A DNA stretch of 64,000 nt from Saccharomycopsis malanga (taxonomy: Eukaryota; Ascomycota; Saccharomycetes; Ascoideales; Saccharomycopsidaceae), in assembly GCA_004014935.1 (NCBI GenBank), contig CP025322.1, positions 2,914,001 through 2,978,000 on the forward strand, written 5' to 3'. The notes beneath the pieces are model-generated. The model was given only the letters and a program-made list of their open reading frames with translations. It did not search any database and was not told the DNA's origin. A program made the position numbers and the translations under genes. The stretch's first letter is position 1; each line of letters starts with the position of its first letter. Below are positions 31,349-38,878 of this stretch, in pieces.

Positions 31349-32329
31349 TTATTGTTCTTTCTTACCATCTTCTGAAGACTTTTTATTCTTTCGGTCGATC
31401 AAAAACTGTCTATACTTCTGGATATTCATTTTCTTTCTGTCATCTTGGTATTTTGCCAAGTCTGGGTAGACAGTGCCGTTCAATTTGTCCCAAAAGATGA
31501 AGAAAGGCTGAGAAAAGTTGGACTTGATGCCAAAGGCTTGGTGATGAATATCGTGATAAATGGAGTTGTTGGGAAACAAAATTTGAAATGGGTCGTAAGG
31601 AAAGGCATAACCACAATGATCGTCAACGGTTTTCATGGTGGAGAAAGTGTACAAGATTATGGCTTCTCTTGGTGTCATGTTGGTGAGAAGCATAGCAATG
31701 CCGGTACCACATGTATCCAACAAGAAACCTTCCAAAGGAGCATTATATAATGCACCAAAAGCATATGGGACATAAAGTCTGTGATGTCTAGAATGATAAT
31801 GTTTGTAGAGATACTTATTCATATGCATCAAACGATGGAGCCAATACTGCCATGAGTCGATGATAAGGAACGCTACAGACAATTTTAACGCAGAAAGACC
31901 ATACCAATAGGACAAATATATGGCCCAGCTTGGCAAGAAGGAAAACTTCTGTTTCCATTGCCACATGGCATAATGTTCAAAACCAGTGGTAGGAATATCA
32001 TCAATTGCAAAAACCGCAAGCCCAACAACTGTTTGGATGACATGCTGCAAAGCAACATCCTTCAAAACGTCATCAAAAGACGCCTTGTTCTTTTTGAGTT
32101 CTTCTTCTGACGGATGGATTCTGTATTTCTCACACAATTCGTGATGATCTATGACGTAGAAAAATGTAGACATTACCCAATACACAACCACAGGCACTAT
32201 AAGCGACAATATTGTGTCTGGAATACCGTCAATCAAGCTGGGACGAAACTCAATCGACACTTTAGGGGCAGTGGATGCCTCTAGAAATGAGAGCTTGGTA
32301 TTATTCGGAAAACTAACAAATTCCAACAT
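31349..32329 (-). CDS. SUR2: Sur2, sphinganine C4-hydroxylase
   Basis: Sur2 is the ER di-iron hydroxylase that converts dihydrosphingosine or dihydroceramide to the phyto form. The 326-aa product (yeast 349) belongs to the fatty-acid-hydroxylase family. Hydrophobic segments lie near 36-60, 98-110, 135-160 and 200-230. The His boxes are HRLMH (165-169), HSRHH (179-183), the DDHCG region near 236 and HDIHH (259-263). The lysine-rich C-terminus ends KKEQ, a KKXX-type ER retrieval signal. It is a single exon, and the start is the first ATG of the reading frame. Confidence 0.95.
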   Translation of the reverse strand: MLEFVSFPNNTKLSFLEASTAPKVSIEFRPSLIDGIPDTILSLIVPVVVYWVMSTFFYVIDHHELCEKYRIHPSEEELKKNKASFDDVLKDVALQHVIQTVVGLAVFAIDDIPTTGFEHYAMWQWKQKFSFLPSWAIYLSYWYGLSALKLSVAFLIIDSWQYWLHRLMHMNKYLYKHYHSRHHRLYVPYAFGALYNAPLEGFLLDTCGTGIAMLLTNMTPREAIILYTFSTMKTVDDHCGYAFPYDPFQILFPNNSIYHDIHHQAFGIKSNFSQPFFIFWDKLNGTVYPDLAKYQDDRKKMNIQKYRQFLIDRKNKKSSEDGKKEQ

Positions 32330-32869
32330 CTACTGTATTCAAGATAATGTCCAACTAAAAAATACTGTTGATATGTTACACCAAGAAGACGTAATATCAC
32401 TTTTTTTGATCCGAGAATCTTTTACAAAAGAAATATTCTCTCTTTAAAAGAATTTCTCCATCGCTCTTTCCTTTTTCTCCCTTGTCCACGTCGGAAGAGC
32501 AAAATGGCACATCCCTGGACCTTTGGGATTCGCGTCGCGACATATTAAATATAATGAGCAATATACCGATTAATACGCGACATATCACCAGAACCAGCTG
32601 ACAATCACCTGGTGCCGTCTTCCTCTTAGAGGAATATTCGCCCCAATCCTAGCCTGCTAAACAGGGAACTAATATTATTCCTTTCTAGTTAGGGCCGTTC
32701 CATGATCTACATCATCGCTGGTGATAAAAGGTTTATAATCTGTTAGTTATCTGAATGGCTTAATTGAGATCGTGTAGATATGTAAACAAGTGTCAAATGT
32801 GCTTTGCGCATTATTAGGCAAAATTTAAATGAATATCAAGACTATATGCTATAAACTGTACTAAATGAT

Positions 32870-33072
32870 TGGGCCGTATGGCTCAGTGGTTAGTGCTCTC
32901 GGAGAAGAGAACAAGACCTGGCAGGACAATCTACCAGATACTACTCTTGGAGAAGAGAAAAAAAGACCCAACAGGAACACGGGTGAGAATATTATGATGG
33001 TCATTTACCAAGTCCCTTTAGACATTGCGTGTATATACGAAACTGATATGTACTGGGCTCGAGATATCTGAT
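32870..33072 (+). mobile_element. tRNA-derived SINE, copy 10, with box A
   Basis: Plus strand. It starts TTGGGCCGTATGG, with box A TGGCTCAGTGG (32878-32888), and carries two copies of the CTCGGAGAAGAGA / CTTGGAGAAGAGA unit. It then reads CACGGGTGAGAAT (box B lost), TTTACCAAGTCCCTTTAGAC, GTATATACGAAACTGATATG and TACTGGGCTCGAGATAT. It is a short-body form with the duplicated head. Confidence 0.85.
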
Positions 33073-33158
33073 ATATCACAATTTTAACTTTTAATATTAT
33101 AAGATTTCGATTTCAACAAAATGTGTTGACAACGATTTTCCTGAATAATTTAACATAG

Positions 33159-33470
33159 GGAACAGTGCCTTTGGAGAAGAGAAAAAGACCTAACAAGAAC
33201 ATGGATTTGATTCCCGAAACGAACACAGTCTCGTTAATTAATATATTTACATTTGTTTATCTAAATTTCTTTATCTATTTTGTAATTCTAATAATTTCCT
33301 TTTTATAGACTGTTTTTACAATGTTGAACAGGAAAGTGTAACTGTCTGGAACGCTCCATAGACCCATGGTGCTTACTTCCCAATTAGAAGACAAGTTTAT
33401 GTAGTTGGTTGGGTTCTCTTACTGTGAGTCCCCGTAGGCACGGCTATTTACTGGATATAATAATAATATT
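33159..33470 (+). mobile_element. tRNA-derived SINE, copy 11
   Basis: Plus strand: the head block TTTGGAGAAGAGAAAAAGAC, a box-B-like GGATTTGATTCCC (33203-33215), an AT-rich insertion of about 75 bp, then the body TGTTGAACAGGAAAGTG and CCAATTAGAAGACAAGTTTA, ending TTTACTGGATATAATAATAA. Its tail runs directly into the tail of copy 12. Confidence 0.7.
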
Positions 33471-33620
33471 CTATATATCGAGCCCGGTAAATCAGTTTCG
33501 TATATGCGCACCATATATAAAGGCTTAGTAAATTAAAATCTTCTCGCCTGTTCTACAGTATTATCCGCTAAAGTGCCCTGTCAGGTTTCGTTTCTCTTGC
33601 CATACGGCCCAGCGGTCGGC
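33471..33620 (-). mobile_element. tRNA-derived SINE, copy 12, tail-to-tail with copy 11
   Basis: Minus strand: TATATCGAGCCCGGTAAATC, TTTCGTATATGCGCACC, and the head reduced to CCATACGGCCCAGCGGTCG at its 5' end. It is internally deleted. With copy 11 it makes a tail-to-tail pair in the NCS6 upstream region. Confidence 0.7.
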
Positions 33621-33931
33621 TTGAAATAGAAGATATTATCAACTTCTCAAGATATATCATTCTTATACAAAAGCATTAACATGACAAAACAACACCTGAA
33701 AAAAAGCAAAGAGCAAATCCTCAATTGCTAGAATCACCTACAAGCTTTATTTCCAGCAATATTTCGGTCAAGAGAAGAAATATCACCATACTAGGAGCTC
33801 CTTCAACGTTTCGTAGTATAATCACGAGGCATCGCATCGCATCCCATCGCATGGTGAAATTTTTCACATTTTTATCAGTACTAATTAGGCCACCTTATAA
33901 TCAGAAAAGAGACGTAACAGTCAGAAAAATC

Positions 33932-35041
33932 ATGGCAGATGCAAAGAAGAAGCTCTGTGAGCTCTGCGGTGTTAGAAAACAGGCAATCAAAAGACCAAAG
34001 AACCTTCAAAAAATATGCAAAGAGTGTTTCTATCATGTTTTTGAGACTGAAATCCACCAGACAATAGTGGCTAACAAGCTTTTCTATCCTGGAGAAAAGG
34101 TGGCGATTGGTGCATCAGGAGGTAAAGACTCAACCGTGCTTGCATATGTATTGAAACTTTTGAACGAGCGGTATAACTACCAGCTCGAACTAGTGCTTCT
34201 CAGTATAGACGAGGGAATAGTTGGATACCGTGATGACTCGTTGGCAACAGTGAAACGAAATCAGGTCCAGTATGATTTGCCATTGGAGATTGTGAGCTAT
34301 CGCGACTTGTACAACTGGACCATGGATGAAATAGTGGCTTGTGCGGGTGTTCGTAGCAGTTGCACCTATTGCGGAGTCTTGCGGAGACAGGCTCTTGATC
34401 GTGGTGCAGCAAAGTTGGGTATTAAGCATGTTGTCACCGGCCATAATGCAGACGACATGGCTGAAACAGTGTTGATGAACATTCTTCGAGGTGATTTTGC
34501 TCGTTTGGAAAAGTCTACTGTGATCTGCACCCAGAGCTCTGGCTCACCCATCAAGAGGTCCAAACCGTTCAAATACATTTACCAGAAAGAAATTGTGCTT
34601 TATGCACATTACAAGAAGTTGGATTACTTTTCCACTGAGTGTACATATGCCCCAGAAGCGTTTCGTGGCACGGCTCGTGTTCTCATGAAGAACTTGGAAA
34701 AGATACGGTCTAGTTGTGTGACAGACATCATATACAGTGGTGAAAACCTTGCATTAAAGGAGAAGAAAAAAAGACAACAGTTTCGAAAACAGCAGACCAA
34801 CAAGGGAACCAACAAGTTGCCTCTGGAGATGGAAGTGCGTAGTGATGGTACCGTGTCCTTGTCAGGCTTCAAAGACGGCAACCGTTGCACAAGATGCGGA
34901 TATCTCTCCTCAAATACAATATGTAAGGCTTGTATGTTGCTCGAGGGCTTGGAAAAGAGTAAGGCTAGAATACGGTTGGAGAATGATGGTGTTGATGGGG
35001 CTGCCAAGCTCACCAAGACCCTAGAAACACTTTCTTTTTAA
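33932..35041 (+). CDS. NCS6: Ncs6/Ctu1, cytosolic tRNA 2-thiolation enzyme
   Basis: Ncs6 (Ctu1/ATPBD3), with Ncs2 and the Urm1 relay, adenylates and thiolates wobble U34 of tRNA Lys, Glu and Gln in the cytosol. I start it at 33932 ([13 protein letters not shown]), which gives 369 aa (yeast 359); the ORF is open 207 bp upstream with no family similarity. Features: an N-terminal zinc site (C9, C12, C29, C32), the PP-loop SGGKDST (62-68), the CTYCGVLRR catalytic cysteine block, [10 protein letters not shown], and a C-terminal zinc site (CTRCGY, CKAC). A 27-bp tandem array starts at the last base of the stop codon. SINE copies 10-12 occupy the upstream spacer. Confidence 0.95.
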   Translation: MADAKKKLCELCGVRKQAIKRPKNLQKICKECFYHVFETEIHQTIVANKLFYPGEKVAIGASGGKDSTVLAYVLKLLNERYNYQLELVLLSIDEGIVGYRDDSLATVKRNQVQYDLPLEIVSYRDLYNWTMDEIVACAGVRSSCTYCGVLRRQALDRGAAKLGIKHVVTGHNADDMAETVLMNILRGDFARLEKSTVICTQSSGSPIKRSKPFKYIYQKEIVLYAHYKKLDYFSTECTYAPEAFRGTARVLMKNLEKIRSSCVTDIIYSGENLALKEKKKRQQFRKQQTNKGTNKLPLEMEVRSDGTVSLSGFKDGNRCTRCGYLSSNTICKACMLLEGLEKSKARIRLENDGVDGAAKLTKTLETLSF

Positions 35042-35133
35042 ATTGGTAGATTAAGGAACATTTTTCAAATTGGAAGATTAAGAAACATTTTTTTAATTGG
35101 TAGATTAAGAAACATTTTTTAAATTGGTAGATT
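35041..35133 (+). repeat. 27-bp tandem array abutting the NCS6 stop codon
   Basis: Units of exactly 27 bp at 35041-35067, 35068-35094 and 35095-35121, plus 12 bp of a fourth. The consensus begins AATTGGTAGATTAAGAAACA and ends in a T-run. In the NCS6 frame each unit would read IGRLRNIF plus one codon, which is stop, Gln, Leu, then stop. Confidence 0.85.
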
Positions 35134-35528
35134 GCATATGTTGTTGATTGTGTTTAACGTAGAATATATATAGTAGTTCACTTTACAATGACTATACTTT
35201 TCAACAAATAATTTTATCAATTTACTTTATTAAGAGAATTGTGAATGGGGCTTTATTGATTCGTTTTGGTGAAAACAGTGTAATATGGTTAATATTTCCT
35301 GGATAATATTATGAGGTTCTTACAACAAATAATTACAGTTATGTAAACATAGCCAATTACAGCTCTGCATACAAGCCACCGTTCTTCTTCCTAGATTAAA
35401 ATTATCCCATAAACATCTCTATTCATCTCCCCTTTATTAAATGTTGTCATGTTGAACTAATAACCCTTGATGCAAACCACACATCAACCCACACCTCCCC
35501 ACATTAGCCTGCATCATATCTCCTTGTC

Positions 35529-35535
35529 CGGGTAA
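35529..35535 (+). promoter_or_regulatory. Reb1-like CGGGTAA site, VMA3 promoter
   Basis: CGGGTAA followed by CCG lies about 238 bp upstream of the VMA3 start. It is the reverse complement of TTACCCG seen at SPT7 and CCT5. Confidence 0.45.
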
Positions 35536-35772
35536 CCGCACAGAGCTCACAACTCTGGGCGTTTTCTTGTTTATTGGCTGGCAGAAAGAGAGGGAAAAAG
35601 TAGCTGTTTCAACAACTTTGGAAAGCCAGAATATAGATAGTCTAACATTTTTAATTGGCTATTCACTGTGCTGTGGGAACTTTTGCAGTGTGATATTCTT
35701 ATTCGTTCCAATCTCGTTTTATTGCGTCCAACGCCAGTTTCCATCATCCATAATATAATATAGCCAGCAAAT

Positions 35773-36594
35773 ATGTCTGACTTATGGTACGTAATCTTTT
35801 GCTGTTGGCGTTTAGGCCAGCAACACAGCGTTAAGGGTAGATGTTGATGCTGGATGTGCTCTATGAAAAGGGCGCTATCTGCAACAAGTAGCTCAATGCC
35901 ATAATTGCCGTTATGGCGGTGTCATCTTATGATTCATTGCCTACTTGGGCATCTATTCTGTCGGCGCCACCTATATTTGCTAAAGCATATCAAAGAACCC
36001 ATACTAACCTCTCAATATAGTCCAGTTTATGCTGTAAGTTACTGATTACAAGCGTTGCATTGCGATGCACCATTGAGGAGTTGCCATAGTGCAATGATGT
36101 GCTATTCAAACTCAGCAACCAGTTTACTAACCTTTTAGCCATTCTTTGGATCCATCGGCTGTGCTGCCGCCATTGTTTTCACATCTTTCGGTGCTGCTTA
36201 TGGTACCGCTAAGTCTGGTGTTGGTATCTGTGCCACCACTGTCTTGAGACCAGATTTGCTTGTCAGAAACATTGTTCCAGTTATTATGGCTGGTATCATT
36301 GCCATTTACGGTTTGGTTGTCTCTGTCTTGGTCTCCTACTCCTTGAAACAACAACAGGCTTTGTACACCGGTTTTGTTCAATTGGGTGCTGGCTTGTCTG
36401 TCGGTTTGTCTGGTTTGGCCGCCGGCTTTGCCATTGGTATCGTTGGTGATGCTGGTGTTAGAGGTACTGCCCAGCAACCAAGATTGTTCGTGGGTATGAT
36501 GTTGATTTTGATTTTCGCCGAAGTCTTGGGTTTGTACGGTCTTATTGTTGCTCTTTTGTTGAACTCCAGAGCCACCCAAGACGTCACCTGTTAA
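35773..36594 (+). CDS. VMA3: V-ATPase proteolipid subunit c (3 exons, 13-nt micro-exon)
   Basis: Vma3 is subunit c of the proton-translocating ring of the vacuolar H+-ATPase. Exons are 35773-35786 (14 nt), 36021-36033 (13 nt) and 36139-36594. The introns are 234 nt (GTACGT, ATACTAAC, ATATAG) and 105 nt (GTAAGT, TTACTAAC, TTTTAG). Splicing gives exactly 160 aa, MSDLCPVYAPFFGSIG onward, the same length as yeast Vma3 and nearly identical in the membrane core. It has four TM helices, the essential proton-carrying Glu in helix 4 (E137, [10 protein letters not shown]) and the RATQDVTC end. It is subunit c, not c', by length and by this C-terminus. Leu is coded almost only by TTG. Confidence 0.96.
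35787..36020 (+). other. GC-rich structured first intron of VMA3
   Basis: At 234 nt it is four times longer than most introns here and clearly more GC-rich than the flanking spacers. It contains a perfect 7-bp hairpin, GCCATAA-ttgccg-TTATGGC, a hairpin-prone TTGCTG...CAGCAA near its 5' end and a short TGCC...GGCA. Host introns of fungi often carry snoRNAs. I found no clear C/D or H/ACA boxes. Confidence 0.35.
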
Positions 36595-36807
36595 ACTCAC
36601 TAGCAGGCTCCTTTGTCCATTTCTTGACATTCACACAATAAAAATAAAAAGCCATTCTGTCTCGTTATTTATTGTAATTGAACATTTGCAAATTTCTCAA
36701 AATATTCTGTGATCAGCGTTGTAGCTTTTTGTTATGTAGTGTCATTTATTATTATGGGGTATACACATACACTAGTCGACAGGTTCTTGATTCATATTAT
36801 TTACACA

Positions 36808-37001
36808 TATAATAATAATACTAATCTTGTATTTCTGGCCCAGCACATTAATTACTTATATACAAGCTCTGTCTAAAGGGACTTGGTAAAACCCAGTGCA
36901 GAAAAGCCAAACAAGTCCATAAACTTGTCTCTTAATTAGAAAGTAAGCACTATCAGTCTAGGTCGTGTTTCAGACTGTTACAATTATCTGTGAAGTCACT
37001 T
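36808..37001 (-). mobile_element. tRNA-derived SINE, copy 13, 5'-truncated
   Basis: Minus strand: the tail ATAATAATAATACTAATC, GGCCCAGCACATTAATTAC, CTAAAGGGACTTGGTAAAAC, CATAAACTTGTCTCTTAATT, AGAAAGTAAGCACTATCAGT. It breaks off in the body. A palindromic run of AATAATATTATT follows (to about 37026), possibly another tail. Confidence 0.75.
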
Positions 37002-37087
37002 CTAATAATAATATTATTATTATTACTAGTGATATACACTAAAACCTAGTATTCAATACAACATTCGTTTCAAACGAGGCACAACTA

Positions 37088-38203
37088 TAAGCCAGCTATA
37101 TAAATAAACATAATAAAAGAATTGTACTTTTTTGCTTCAATCTCAACTTATGCTTTCAACAATAAAACTCTTTCAATACTATTGTCATGTTTTCATAATG
37201 AAAACCAAAACTTACCTTATAATGTTTGACAAGAAAACAGCCAAAGTTTATCACCAATTTACAGCCAATGCACAACTCTCATAAGCATGTAATAAAACAA
37301 AACAGAAACTAAAACAACTAAAAAATAAAAACTAAAGATAAAGTAACACTGAACCATTTGCAACTTCAACTTGAAAAGAATAAAAGATTTTTTAGAACGG
37401 CCTCCCTGGAACAGAGGTATAAAGCACATTACGCTTTACCAGGCCTCATAAAATATTCAATGTGTGGGGAAAGTAGAAATATGCTAGTTCGACAATATAA
37501 ATTGATAATTATCGAATATAAGTTTCTATGAGAACCTATAGTAATCAATACTTTTTGTAGCCCGTGAAATACGTGTTTCTTTGAAATAAAAGCTCATTCA
37601 AAACTTGAAAAAGAGCAAATAACAGTAAAAGCTATGGAATATTGCCAAGAAATAATGGAACTCTCTCTGAGGGGTGAACAAGACAATTTTCAACAATTTA
37701 TGTGTAATTTTCGACAAAATGATACTTTTTCACTCTTACATAATTTATAGGAGTCAAATATCAGAACAAAGTACATGATTAAAAACTTTAGGACTTAAAT
37801 AGTAAAAAAATACAACTTTTCTATGGTTTGGGTGGTTGTAAAGACTCTAGAATATGGATTAAAAAAATCGACATTTTGTCAAAATTGGCAATTTTCCGTT
37901 CTATCAAATAATTATTCGAAAATCTGACATTTTTTATCATAAATAGCACCATAATATAGGAAAAAAAATCAGAATGTTAGTGTATGTTTTTTCAAATCCA
38001 AAAAGCCTGGATAGTGCTAACTAAATTCAATAAAACGTTTGATGATTACTCGAAAACGACAAGAGCGCGAATCGAGTACCAAACACCAAAGTGAGGAACG
38101 CCACACTTGTTTTCTGCACTATTATGCATTATTATGCACTATTTTGTGTGGCGCATGGCCCAACCAACTTGGCCACTTGGCAATTGTAAGGCATTGCATA
38201 TTG
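37088..38203 (-). repeat. 1.1-kb dispersed repeat with tRNA-like head, copy R2
   Basis: Colinear partner of R1 (16754-17858). Landmarks kept in both: GCACATTACGCTTTACC, GGCAATTTTCCGTT, AATTCAATAAAACGTTTGAT, AAACACCAAAGTGAGGAACG. The minus-strand head has box A TGGCCAAGTTGG (38164-38175), the same box-B-like block (about 38067-38080) and T8 at 37961-37968. The spacer of 36595-38878 otherwise holds SINE copies 13 and 14 and no gene. Confidence 0.75.
37961..38203 (-). ncRNA. Putative Pol III transcription unit in R2
   Basis: Same order of box A, box-B-like element and T8 as in R1, while the flanking sequence has diverged more. Maintenance of these signals suggests either recent activity as an element or selection. 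No transcription evidence can be read from the sequence. Confidence 0.35.
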
Positions 38204-38440
38204 CATATTTTTAAATATCTTTACTTTTTGAGAGTATATTTTGGCTATTAGTAAATCCATTTTTTGCTAATTGTATAAGCAAAAATAAAATGGGTTTTGG
38301 GTAACCCATGAGAGACACATTCATTAAATGTTTATGGTCTGTGAATTGGGTGCATAAGCTATAACTAGGGATTGATCAGACACACAAAGTATGTGTAAAA
38401 TGTTTTGAATATTATCGATAATGCTTCACATTGGTTATTG

Positions 38441-38601
38441 ATGATAATAATAATAATATTATATTATTCGATCCCATCACATATCAGGTTCTTACGTACG
38501 CGCTGTATCTAAGGGTAATTGGTAAGATCCAATCATGTCCTATTGATCATAATCTCCTCACTCTTAAGCCTTTTAGGTCTTTTTCTCTTCACTGAGAGCA
38601 T
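38441..38601 (-). mobile_element. tRNA-derived SINE, copy 14
   Basis: Minus strand: the tail GATAATAATAATAATATTAT, CATCACATATCAGGTTCTTA, CTAAGGGTAATTGGTAAGAT, then AGGTCTTTTTCTCTTCACTG and AGAGCATT of the head. It is a short form, truncated before box A. Confidence 0.7.
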
Positions 38602-38878
38602 TTGAAAAACAGCTAGATTGCAACTTTTAAACATTTTTAAAAAAACTATTACCAAATAATACCTTTTGATTGAACTACTTTTTTTTTTCCGTTCTTCAAT
38701 TTATTGCATAGATTAATGAAGACCGTTTATTGCAAAAAATATTCACCAAAACCCCTGTGTATGCCATATAACATCACATTTACATACAATAATGAATTTC
38801 AACACCCCATTTTACATTTCTTTTTCCAACAAATTTACCAAAACATTTATTCGTTACAACTAAAGCAGGAACACTCAC

